33,209 nucleotides of DNA, taken from IMG/VR virus record IMGVR_UViG_3300025086_000116, positions 1 through 33,209 of that record; one strand, given 5' to 3'. Both the position numbers and the translations under genes were made by a program. Of this stretch, positions 16,177 to 24,189 are shown piece after piece (within the stretch, counting starts at the first letter, position 1; every line of letters starts with the position of its first letter). Source of the stretch: a virus. Below the pieces are notes generated by a model that searched no databases, was not told the DNA's origin, and worked only from the letters and a program-made list of their open reading frames with translations.

Positions 16177-17724
16177 ATGACATTATACAACCCACTTATG
16201 CCGTGGATGCAACCTCGAAACAGTGGGTTGATTGTATTCAAAGGTGAGACAGGAGCTTCGGTTGAAGAGGTTCAAAGCATAACAGATGATGCAACCTCTA
16301 CTGTTACTGGTGCTATCGATGATGCAAGTGCAGCCGCAGGTTCAATACTAGGATCAGCGTCTGAAACAGGCACTACTACTGGTAATACAGGAGACTTTAC
16401 TACGGCTGTTGTGACTAATACTGATGCAGATGGTAATGTTACTACCACTGGCGGTGATAAGGTAACCTACGGTGGTAACGAAGTTGGTGTTACTGATACT
16501 ATTAAAGGTGATACTGAAACAATTATTGGTCAGGGTAGTACAACCCAAGACTTAATCAATAAACGCTTCGATTCCTTTGGGGGTGGTGGCTCAACAACAA
16601 ATATTGTTAACGAAATTGATACAAGTGACTTAGCAAAAGTAGATCAGGTCAATCAAGGCTTTTCTACTTCGGTTGCTAATCAGTCCTCTATATTAGGTGG
16701 TCAAAGTAATTTAGCCCAAGGACAATCAGGTTTAGCAAAAACTCAAACTGATATTTTAGGTAATCAGGTAGGTATGCAAACAGGCATAGACACAGCCAAT
16801 ACTGCTCTTACAGGATTAGGATCTGCAGTAACTGACGTACAGACAGGGGTCGATACAGCTAATACAAATCTAGGTAATCTAGGTAAAGACGTAAGTGAGG
16901 GCTTTGCAGGTCAACAGAAACAAGTAGCCAACATGCAGCAAGCGGTTTTAAGTGGTCAGGTTTCAATGACAGACGTATTGAATGCAATGCGAGATGAGCA
17001 AACTACGCAGTATGGAGATCTTTCAGCTAATCAGGCTACCATAACGGATACTATAGGTGGTATTCAAACAGGGTTGGGTACATTAAGATCAGATCAACAA
17101 AAGGCAAATACTCTAGCGGATCAATCTAGGGCAGAACTAGCTAAGACAGTCACTGGTGGATTTGATGCTGTAACCGAAAACCAAGCGTCACAACAAAATC
17201 AGGCAGCTAAGAATGCAGACGCATCACTGGCTAACCAAGCTGCTATCCAACGACAGGCATTACCACAGTCATTAGCTACATTTGGGGCTACTGCAAAACA
17301 ATTAGCCAGTGGTCAGGCTGCTAGTGGTGACGCTACTCCTCAACAAACAGATTTCTTAAATAGGTTAGCTACTATTAAGCAGATACTATCTACACAAGGT
17401 ACTAACTTGGATGCTAGTATTCGCGCAGAGTACGCAACTATAGCTAATGCTTTCGATAACGATGGTACGCTAATTCCTGCATCAATTAACGAGAATGGTA
17501 ATCAAGTTAGGCGCGGCATGGATAATGCTGACATGCTTATCACTAATACTTACAACGCCCAAGGTGGTTTAGCTAATCAAAAGAAAAGTGATTTAAACCA
17601 ACTAATGGCTGCATTAGATACGATGGGCTATCGTCAACAAGGTAGTCAATCAGGCGGCTTATCAGCCAATGGGCAAGGCATAATGTCTGCTCAACAAAAT
17701 CAACCATTTATTCAACAAAATTAA
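16177..17724 (+). CDS. Coiled-coil virion protein, candidate internal (ejection) protein
   Basis: The protein has 515 residues, very rich in Gln, Asn, Ala, Thr and Gly, and largely helical after residue 130. The N-terminus contains a short hydrophobic start (TLYNPLMPWMQPRNSG) and a Gly/Thr-rich region to about residue 125. The centre has repeated heptads, including two copies of TG(I/V)DTANTxLxxLG at about residues 208-245. The C-terminus ends in SGGLSANGQGIMSAQQ and further Gln/Asn residues. There is no signal peptide, enzyme motif or Cys. The position immediately after the gp13-like gene and within the lysis/internal-protein block parallels T7 gp14-like internal proteins, but similarity is not evident, so the role is inferred from position and composition. 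Confidence 0.45.
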   Translation: MTLYNPLMPWMQPRNSGLIVFKGETGASVEEVQSITDDATSTVTGAIDDASAAAGSILGSASETGTTTGNTGDFTTAVVTNTDADGNVTTTGGDKVTYGGNEVGVTDTIKGDTETIIGQGSTTQDLINKRFDSFGGGGSTTNIVNEIDTSDLAKVDQVNQGFSTSVANQSSILGGQSNLAQGQSGLAKTQTDILGNQVGMQTGIDTANTALTGLGSAVTDVQTGVDTANTNLGNLGKDVSEGFAGQQKQVANMQQAVLSGQVSMTDVLNAMRDEQTTQYGDLSANQATITDTIGGIQTGLGTLRSDQQKANTLADQSRAELAKTVTGGFDAVTENQASQQNQAAKNADASLANQAAIQRQALPQSLATFGATAKQLASGQAASGDATPQQTDFLNRLATIKQILSTQGTNLDASIRAEYATIANAFDNDGTLIPASINENGNQVRRGMDNADMLITNTYNAQGGLANQKKSDLNQLMAALDTMGYRQQGSQSGGLSANGQGIMSAQQNQPFIQQN

Positions 17725-17743
17725 AAGAACTAAGGAGCATTTA

Positions 17744-18475
17744 ATGCACCCTGTAAAGATTTCAGAAGACGGTATTAATTTAGTGAAGAAGTTTGAAGGA
17801 CTTCATAGAGTACAACCAGACGGTATGGTGAGCGCATATCGTTGTCCAGCCGGAAAATATACATGTGGTTGGGGCGCGACTCGCGGAGTACGCAGCGGTA
17901 CTAAGTGGACAAAAGAATACTGCGAGATGCGTCTTATCGAAGACTTAGCAGAGCATAGTAAAGCTGTTAAGAAGTACGTCCAAGTACCTCTATCTCAAGG
18001 ACAATTCGATGCGCTTACCTCTTTTGTATTCAACTTAGGTGAAGGTAACTTCCGTAGTAGTTCACTTTTGCGCCTTCTGAATCAAGGAAAATACGATGAT
18101 GTGCCTGAGCAAATCATGCGTTGGAATAAAGCTAGGGTCGATGGAAAGCTTACTCCACTAAAAGGTCTTACAAGACGTAGGGCTGCAGAAGCCGCAATCT
18201 TTTCTAGAGATGCTGCTATGCCTTCGGATGATGGTGGTCCAGAAATGCCCCAGAAAGTTACTGCAGAAGCTCCTAAAAGTTTAATGAAAAGTAAGACAAT
18301 GGCTGGCGCAGGAATTGCTGGTGCAGCGACAGGACTTAATGAAGTAGCAGGTCAAATGCAAAGCTTGTTACCCTACGCTGATAGTCTAAAAACCATCTTC
18401 TTAGTATGTGCAATTGGCGGCATAGCCCTAGCAGCCTACGCCAGATGGAAAGACAATAAAGAGGGCATCCACTAG
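17744..18475 (+). CDS. Endolysin (GH24 lysozyme) with C-terminal membrane segment
   Basis: The protein has 243 residues. The GH24 muramidase core lies at about residues 5-155: Glu18 in KFEGL is the catalytic acid and TCGWGAT (40-46) is the conserved loop. The family triad E-x8-D/C-x5-T appears here as Glu18, Cys34 and Thr40, with E to C separated by 15 residues because of a roughly 7-residue insertion (QPDGM area). Such enzymes cleave the MurNAc-GlcNAc bond. After a Pro/Lys-rich linker, residues about 180-200 are small and hydrophobic, and residues about 212-232 (TIFLVCAIGGIALAAYARW) form a clear transmembrane helix followed by positive residues. A C-terminal anchor is unusual and may supply a holin-like function, as no separate holin is visible. 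Shine-Dalgarno AAGGAG. The spanins follow at once. Confidence 0.88.
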   Translation: MHPVKISEDGINLVKKFEGLHRVQPDGMVSAYRCPAGKYTCGWGATRGVRSGTKWTKEYCEMRLIEDLAEHSKAVKKYVQVPLSQGQFDALTSFVFNLGEGNFRSSSLLRLLNQGKYDDVPEQIMRWNKARVDGKLTPLKGLTRRRAAEAAIFSRDAAMPSDDGGPEMPQKVTAEAPKSLMKSKTMAGAGIAGAATGLNEVAGQMQSLLPYADSLKTIFLVCAIGGIALAAYARWKDNKEGIH

Positions 18476-18714
18476 TGTTTATTTTTAGTAAGATCAAAAC
18501 TTACATCATTGGTGCATTAGCGGTGGCTATTCCAATCATTTATGTGATGGGCAAAGTCGTTGGAGCTAATAAAGAAAAGAATAAAATACTTAAAGACGAT
18601 CTCCAAGCCTCTAAGAAAAAAACAGACTTTTATAAGAAAATGGCAGAGCATGAAAAAGATAGTATTACTGATCGCCCTAGTCTCATTAAGCGGCTGCGCG
18701 GAAACGGTCTATAG
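18475..18714 (+). CDS. i-spanin (Rz-like), GTG start
   Basis: The protein has 79 residues. It begins with GTG on the last base of the endolysin stop. An N-terminal membrane helix (residues about 8-28, TYIIGALAVAIPIIYVMGKV) is followed by a highly charged coiled-coil stretch (NKEKNKILKDDLQASKKKTD). This is the Rz topology: anchored in the inner membrane with a periplasmic coiled coil. It is shorter than lambda Rz (153 residues). With the o-spanin it would fuse inner and outer membranes at the end of lysis of a Gram-negative host. The o-spanin gene begins inside it in another frame, which is the classical Rz/Rz1 arrangement and strengthens the call. Confidence 0.8.
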   Translation: MFIFSKIKTYIIGALAVAIPIIYVMGKVVGANKEKNKILKDDLQASKKKTDFYKKMAEHEKDSITDRPSLIKRLRGNGL

Positions 18715-18895
18715 GACCGACTTAGAAATTTATTGCCCACCAGTGGAACAGTACTCAGAAGAGTTCACTGAAATTCTGGCTGCAGAGCTAGATGTTTTGC
18801 ATGAAGACTATGAGGCAATTCCTGAAGTGGTGACAGATTATATACTACTGCGTGATCGTATTCGCCAGTGCAATGCTGAGAAGGAAGAACTATAA
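18650..18895 (+). CDS. o-spanin lipoprotein (Rz1-like), start nested in i-spanin
   Basis: I choose the ATG at 18650, not an upstream one at 18560, because it gives an 81-residue protein with a perfect lipoprotein signal: MKK, a hydrophobic stretch, then lipobox LSGC with Cys16. The mature part (about 66 residues) begins CAETVYRT and is acidic with a helical C-terminus (LRDRIRQCNAEKEEL). Cleavage by signal peptidase II and lipidation would place it in the outer membrane. It overlaps the i-spanin by 65 bases in a different frame and extends well beyond its stop. The stop overlaps the following ATG by one base (TAATG). Confidence 0.8.
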   Translation: MKKIVLLIALVSLSGCAETVYRTDLEIYCPPVEQYSEEFTEILAAELDVLHEDYEAIPEVVTDYILLRDRIRQCNAEKEEL

Positions 18896-21258
18896 TGGGA
18901 TTATGGTCAGACACATTTGGTGGGGGAAATTCTCTACAACAATCTATAGCTAATGTTACCACACCTGGTGATAACACAACTTATGTTGGTGGCGTTCTTA
19001 CGAATAACGACACAAATCAGGCAGTAGACGATAGCAATGCAGTAGTAGGTAATGACGGTAGTATTTTTACAAATAATTCTTCAAGTGGAAATGACGGTAA
19101 CGGTGGATCTAATAATAACGTAGGCGGTGCACCATCTGGTGGCTTTCTATCATTCTTAAACCCAGTATCTATTATAGGTAAACTATCAGGTTGGGCTAAT
19201 GGCCTAGACCCAGAGAATGATGCTAATACATCTATAAATGGAAGAGAATACTACACCAGTTCAGATGGTATGGTATATACATACAACGCACTTGGTCTTC
19301 CCTATGAAGTTGTGCAGGGAGAAGATGGTAACTTTGTAGACAAACTATCAGTCGTGGACGAAGAAACAGGTCTAACTGGATATCAGCAACTAGCCCAAGA
19401 TTTAAAAGATAGTGGCGATGATGAAGGTGCAGCCCAAGTCCTACAGGAAGAACAGCAAAATGCTGATAATGTTGAAATAGAAAAGACTGTGGCAGAGCAA
19501 GTACTGGAGTGGGCTAAGTCTACAGGAATGAATCTTCAAAATACAGATATCAAAGCAATCATAGATGATCCCAATAAGTTTCTAGCAGATAGAAATATGG
19601 TTCTTGAGGATGTAGTACCTACGCTAAATGCCAACGCTGCAGGAACTAATATATTAGGGAGTGACCCTAAGTACTCTCTTGGTGAAGCAGATGCTTTAAA
19701 TATAAAAACTGCTACTGCAGGAGATGCATCTACAATTGGCTCTGTTACAGCGGCTACACCAGTATCCTACAAAGCTAGTACAAATCTAGATAAGATGGAT
19801 TCTTCGTTTGATGTTAATGCAGCAACAGGAACAATAGATGATGACAATCTAGTAGATGCTTCAACTATAGTCACTGATATGCAAGGTGCAGCTACTGGTC
19901 GTAATGCGGATGGTACAATCAATTATAGTGGTATAGCATCTAATGATTATGCTACTCAGAAGTTTAGCTCAATCATTGATACCTCTACGGTATCCGGCAA
20001 GAATTTAGCAAAGGCTCTTGGTGAGGGTAACTATCTAGACGAAAAAGCTACAATTGCTGGTCAGATGAAAATCATCTCTGAGCAATTTGTTAATGCTCAA
20101 GGTCAAGCTGTAATACCAAAATGGGCGCAGAAGATGGCTAGATCAGTAGCCCAAACAATGGCTTTCGATGGTATTAGTGGATCAGCCCAGACCTCTGCAA
20201 TGGCTACGGCTATTATGGAAGCAACGCTAGGTATAGCAGAAAGAGAAGCTACATTCTTTCAGACACTTACAACAAAGAATTTAGACAACCGTCAGCAAGC
20301 TATAATCAATAAAGCAAACATATTATCTCGCTTTGAAGTAGCTAATCTAGGCGCACGACAGGCGGCTGCAGTACAGAATGCTAAGTCTTTCTTAGAGATG
20401 GACTTAAAGAACCTAACTAATGAGCAACAAGCAGAAGTAATAAACAAACAGGCTAAGACTCAAGCTTTGTTTGAAGATAGTAAGATCATTAATGCCCAGC
20501 GCCTATTCACTGCAGAACAAACAAATGATTTCAATAAGTTCTACGATGAATTAAATGTAGCCGTTCAGAAGCATAACTCCTCTGAGATTAATGCTATGAA
20601 GAAGTTTAACGCTGGTGAGATCAATGACACCAGAGAGTTTAACGCAGAGCTAGAAGACTCCAGAGCAAGGTTCTATGCAAATATGCAATACAACATAGAT
20701 TCTGCTAATGCTAAATGGAGACAAGAAGTTACTGTAAAACAATTTCAAACTACTTGGGATGCTATTAGTACAGACGTAAAGAATTCTTTAGATCTATCTA
20801 CTGAAGGCATGAACCAACTATGGGATCGAACAGACAGTTTATTAGATTTTGTATTTAGAAAAAGTGAAGGTGACGCTAATCGTGAAGTTACCTTAATAGG
20901 ATCACAGCTACAGGCTCAAGCCCAACAATCCGGCGGCTCAAGTTGGTGGGAAACTATTTTGGGTATTGGTGGTACTCTATTAGGAACAGACGCAGGTAGT
21001 TCAGCGGCAATTAAATGGCTTAAAGGTCTGAGTGATATTAGACTTAAAAAGAATGTCCGTAAGATAAATACTGTAAATGGTATTAATATATACTCATGGG
21101 AATGGAATGATGAAGGTATTCGTCTAGGCGCAGACCAAGATCATACTACTGGTTTTATAGCACAAGACCTTATGAAAACTCACCCAGAAGCAATCTCTAC
21201 ACATGATAGCGGCTACCTGATGGTCAACTATAAGGCGGTACAAAATGGACTTCAATAA
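18895..21258 (+). CDS. Large virion protein with C-terminal S74 self-cleaving chaperone domain
   Basis: The protein has 787 residues. Residues about 1-100 are low-complexity (Asn/Gly/Ser/Asp). The middle (roughly 380-690) is strongly helical with heptads such as TKNLDNRQQAIINKANILSR and MQYNIDSANAKWRQEVTV. The C-terminal 75 residues, from Ser713, form a peptidase S74 / intramolecular chaperone domain: SDIRLKKNV, then WEWND and TGFIAQDLM. The Ser713-Lys718 pair has the same spacing as the Ser-Lys dyad that self-cleaves endosialidase tails. In known proteins the domain trimerises and folds a fibre, then cuts itself off just before the Ser. Finding it on a mainly helical protein placed between lysis genes and ejection-type genes is unusual. 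A helical fibre or an internal/needle protein are the options. Confidence 0.72.
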   Translation: MGLWSDTFGGGNSLQQSIANVTTPGDNTTYVGGVLTNNDTNQAVDDSNAVVGNDGSIFTNNSSSGNDGNGGSNNNVGGAPSGGFLSFLNPVSIIGKLSGWANGLDPENDANTSINGREYYTSSDGMVYTYNALGLPYEVVQGEDGNFVDKLSVVDEETGLTGYQQLAQDLKDSGDDEGAAQVLQEEQQNADNVEIEKTVAEQVLEWAKSTGMNLQNTDIKAIIDDPNKFLADRNMVLEDVVPTLNANAAGTNILGSDPKYSLGEADALNIKTATAGDASTIGSVTAATPVSYKASTNLDKMDSSFDVNAATGTIDDDNLVDASTIVTDMQGAATGRNADGTINYSGIASNDYATQKFSSIIDTSTVSGKNLAKALGEGNYLDEKATIAGQMKIISEQFVNAQGQAVIPKWAQKMARSVAQTMAFDGISGSAQTSAMATAIMEATLGIAEREATFFQTLTTKNLDNRQQAIINKANILSRFEVANLGARQAAAVQNAKSFLEMDLKNLTNEQQAEVINKQAKTQALFEDSKIINAQRLFTAEQTNDFNKFYDELNVAVQKHNSSEINAMKKFNAGEINDTREFNAELEDSRARFYANMQYNIDSANAKWRQEVTVKQFQTTWDAISTDVKNSLDLSTEGMNQLWDRTDSLLDFVFRKSEGDANREVTLIGSQLQAQAQQSGGSSWWETILGIGGTLLGTDAGSSAAIKWLKGLSDIRLKKNVRKINTVNGINIYSWEWNDEGIRLGADQDHTTGFIAQDLMKTHPEAISTHDSGYLMVNYKAVQNGLQ

Positions 21259-21427
21259 AGCAATTAAACAATCGATCTCTAATTTCTTAGAAGGTCGAGT
21301 TCCCAAAGCCTTAATGGAACTTAAAGAAGGCGAACTTATTTACACCCCTGAATATTTTGATGCTCTTGAAGAAGACTTAAAGAATGAGCCTGAAGTCAAG
21401 AAAGAGGATGATATAGATGAAGTTTGA
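21245..21427 (+). CDS. Small acidic protein, unknown function
   Basis: The protein has 60 residues. The gene starts 14 bases before the S74 gene ends and its stop overlaps the next ATG by 11 bases, so all three are coupled. I recognise no family. The sequence is helical, with basic residues at the start (KAIKQSISNFLEGRVPKALME) and an acidic end (EEDLKNEPEVKKEDDIDEV). The opening hydrophobic helix may bind a partner. Its position and tight coupling make it likely real; a small accessory or chaperone of the adjacent virion proteins is possible. Confidence 0.6.
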   Translation: MDFNKAIKQSISNFLEGRVPKALMELKEGELIYTPEYFDALEEDLKNEPEVKKEDDIDEV

Positions 21428-21998
21428 AGGACCAATTCCAGGCGAGAACTATTTAACAGATACTAAGAATTACCCTTGGCATCGTCCACCTGATTTAGTG
21501 GACTACGACGAAGCTGTTTCTTACATGTTAGATAAGATAGATGAGCCGGAGCAGATAGAATTAGTATTTGCTATGCTGCAGATAGAGGCTCATGTAGCAA
21601 CTGTAGTAAGCACCCTACTCCTTCAAGGCATATCGAAGGGTAAATTCTCTATAGATCTGGCTATGTTAATGGCTGGTCCTCTAGCACGATATATTGAGAT
21701 AAAAGCTAATAATTCTGGAGTTAAACATAAGATGGGGGTTGAGAAAGATGATCGCATGGTTCTCACCCCTACTCTACTAAAAGCCGCTCTTGGGATAGTA
21801 GAACAGCCTGAAGAAGAGTCAGAAGAAATTAAGTCTTTAAGAGAAGAAGCTGGTCCTAACGAAATCACTCAAGAACAGATGATGGGTCTAATGTCTATGC
21901 CTCAGAATACTGGGGCTGCACCTGCAGCGGAGCAAGCTGAGATGCTTGGGCAAGTAGAAGAAGATCCAGAAGAAGAGCTAGAAGAGGAGCCTGTATAA
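21417..21998 (+). CDS. Conserved-looking virion-module protein, unknown function
   Basis: The protein has 193 residues. The N-terminal part (GPIPGENYLTDTKNYPWHRP) is rich in Tyr, Trp and Pro and looks like an extended binding segment. Residues about 30-110 form a helical domain with a hydrophobic stretch (LVFAMLQIEAHVATVVSTLL). The C-terminal third is disordered and acidic, rich in Glu, Met and Ala, ending EEDPEEELEEEPV. I do not recognise a named family, though the N-terminal wording feels familiar from marine phage virion modules. It is translationally coupled on both sides (11-base overlap before; the next gene starts 2 bases after). A role in assembling the following ejection-type proteins is inference. 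Confidence 0.5.
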   Translation: MKFEGPIPGENYLTDTKNYPWHRPPDLVDYDEAVSYMLDKIDEPEQIELVFAMLQIEAHVATVVSTLLLQGISKGKFSIDLAMLMAGPLARYIEIKANNSGVKHKMGVEKDDRMVLTPTLLKAALGIVEQPEEESEEIKSLREEAGPNEITQEQMMGLMSMPQNTGAAPAAEQAEMLGQVEEDPEEELEEEPV

Positions 21999-21999
21999 G

Positions 22000-24174
22000 A
22001 TGGGTTGGCAAACAGAAGCAAAAAAAATACGCGCTGGTCTAGCTAGAGGTGATTACCAGAAGAAACGTAATTATGCAGATGCATTTATGAAACCTTTTGT
22101 TAGAGGTATTGAACGGCAAGAAGCTGCGCGGATTGTAGAAGAAAGAGAAGAGAGAGCTAGGGTAGCAAGGGAAGAAAAGGAAGATGCAGATAGGCAGAGG
22201 GCGCTAGATAAGGCAGATGCTGCAAGACAGGACATGGTAAGCTTAATAATAGCACAAAATAATATAACGCCTACTCCTGAAATTAATAAACAATTAATGA
22301 CTATAGCTAAATCAGGAAACTTCACAGACGCTGGTAAATTTCAAACATACTTTGATGAGTACATTAAATATGATCAGGGTAAATCGGATGCTCCTCTTAA
22401 TCAGATACAGGGGAGCTTGCCCCCAGAAATGAGGGCTAGAGAGGAAGCTATTGAGAAGAATAAACAACGGATTCTTAATAATCCTGAAAATAAAGCAGTG
22501 ATTGAGTCAGGTGAATATACTGAGCAAGAGATAAATGATCTTGCAGGTGACTTGGCGGCACAGAATACAGGACAACCCGACCCAGCTTCCCTACAGATGC
22601 AAGAGATTGGTATTGAAGGTACAGACCCTTCTATAACTTTAGGTAAACGTCCTAAGAAACCTAGTGCTATGGAAGAAAGAGAAATTGTATCCGAACTTAA
22701 TTCTGGAAACATTAGCGACGAAAGAAGGGCAGCATTAGAAAATGAACTGTCTTCTATAAATTATCAAACAGATGAAGAGATATTTGCTAAACTACCAGCA
22801 GTTAAGGATATGAAGTCTTTTAGGAGTGCATTAGCTGAAGCAAACGCCTTACCTGATAGTTCTGGTAAGACAAAGGCCATAGCCAGAATTAACCAGATAG
22901 GTACTGAATTAGCAAATAGCTTTGACCAAGACTTCTTACAAAATCTTGATAGCGTAGATAAGATTACTGCAGCCGAAGGTGAACTGGAAGCTATGCCAGA
23001 GATTTACGACGGTCAAAAGGCTAAATTAGAAAAAATACTCGAAACTCAGAAAGAAAAGTTTGCTACACTGGCTAAATCTAAAAGTGATGCTAAACTTGCA
23101 GCGGCTACAGGCTCTGAAATACAACTTAAACGCTACAATCTAGACCCTAAAACTGGTCTAATGAACTTCAAAGTTCTTGGGGGTACAGTCACTAGAAAAC
23201 CAGATGGTGCAGGTGGCTATATATTTACCACTACTGAGGGTAAGCCCTTAGACGAAGAAACTATAAAGAATAGCGTTTTTTATACTACTGATGAAGCTGA
23301 ACTTATTATAAAAGTTTATAACGATGAAGTGTCGGAAGCTAATACCACAATCACAGAGTCCACAGTTGCCGTCGCTACCATTATAGACCTACAGGATTAT
23401 GTAGCTACTGAAGGCAAAGAAGCTCTTAACCCCTTTACAAATGCTTTAGGTCAGTTAGCCGATAAAATTATAGCGGCTGGGGATGCAGCTAAAACTATTT
23501 TTACAGTAGATAGCGAGGGGAATGTTGGAAACTATAAACAAGTTGAAAGTGAGTTCTTAGAATCTCTAGGTAACCTGTCTGGTAAGGACAAAGTAGTAGC
23601 ACAAAAGACATTAGCTACCGCATATGCTATTGCTAAGATGAGAGGCTCTGTAGGCCAAGCCCTTTCAGATAGAGAGCTTAAATCAATTCTTGCTACTCTT
23701 GGACAGGGAGTAACAAATCCTGAGAAACTGGTTGGAATTTTAGATGAGCTATTAATATCAGAAGTCACTAATGCAGAAATAAGACGAAAAGGTTTTTCTG
23801 AAAGCATCCTGAAGGTGGGTGGCGAAACAGAAATTATTAATTCTACAGGTATAGGTAAACCTATTTACGGCACTATTTTAGAGGGTTTAGAATTTAGGGA
23901 AGATAAAGCTAAATTTAAATCTATGTTCTCACAACAACTCGCTGGAGAAGAACCTAGTCGTAGACCAGAAATTATTGAACAACAATCTGAAAATATAAAT
24001 AAATACATCACTAACTATAGCGGATTTTTTACTAAGGAAGAGTATAATTATATTCCCTTAGAGGACAAATTTAGTTCTGCTATGAATTCTATTAAAAAGA
24101 AAGTAACTGACCCTGTTATTTTAGAGGCTATAGAAAAAGGTCTTAGAGAAACTTACGGAAAACCCAATAATTAA
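22000..24174 (+). CDS. Helical virion protein, candidate ejection protein (T7 gp15-like position)
   Basis: The protein has 724 residues and is very rich in charged residues and Ala. The N-terminal 80 residues form a long charged helix (ARIVEEREERARVAREEKED). Further helical repeats fill residues 95-350. A Gly-containing beta-like section follows (about 385-430, KVLGGTVTRKPDGAGGYIFT), then a helical domain (about 440-600) and a C-terminal helical part. No signal peptide, Cys cluster or enzyme motif is visible. The length and helical make-up match T7 gp15-class internal core proteins (about 750 residues), which are ejected with the genome. The position before the 1225-residue gene mirrors gp15-gp16. 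Primary-sequence homology to T7 is not visible to me. Confidence 0.5.
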   Translation: MGWQTEAKKIRAGLARGDYQKKRNYADAFMKPFVRGIERQEAARIVEEREERARVAREEKEDADRQRALDKADAARQDMVSLIIAQNNITPTPEINKQLMTIAKSGNFTDAGKFQTYFDEYIKYDQGKSDAPLNQIQGSLPPEMRAREEAIEKNKQRILNNPENKAVIESGEYTEQEINDLAGDLAAQNTGQPDPASLQMQEIGIEGTDPSITLGKRPKKPSAMEEREIVSELNSGNISDERRAALENELSSINYQTDEEIFAKLPAVKDMKSFRSALAEANALPDSSGKTKAIARINQIGTELANSFDQDFLQNLDSVDKITAAEGELEAMPEIYDGQKAKLEKILETQKEKFATLAKSKSDAKLAAATGSEIQLKRYNLDPKTGLMNFKVLGGTVTRKPDGAGGYIFTTTEGKPLDEETIKNSVFYTTDEAELIIKVYNDEVSEANTTITESTVAVATIIDLQDYVATEGKEALNPFTNALGQLADKIIAAGDAAKTIFTVDSEGNVGNYKQVESEFLESLGNLSGKDKVVAQKTLATAYAIAKMRGSVGQALSDRELKSILATLGQGVTNPEKLVGILDELLISEVTNAEIRRKGFSESILKVGGETEIINSTGIGKPIYGTILEGLEFREDKAKFKSMFSQQLAGEEPSRRPEIIEQQSENINKYITNYSGFFTKEEYNYIPLEDKFSSAMNSIKKKVTDPVILEAIEKGLRETYGKPNN

Positions 24175-24189
24175 TTGGAGCCATTTTGA

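Noticed and set aside
18560-18649. Upstream start for the o-spanin
   Set aside because: It would add 30 basic residues before the lipoprotein signal; ATG 18650 gives a proper MKK-hydrophobic-LSGC signal.
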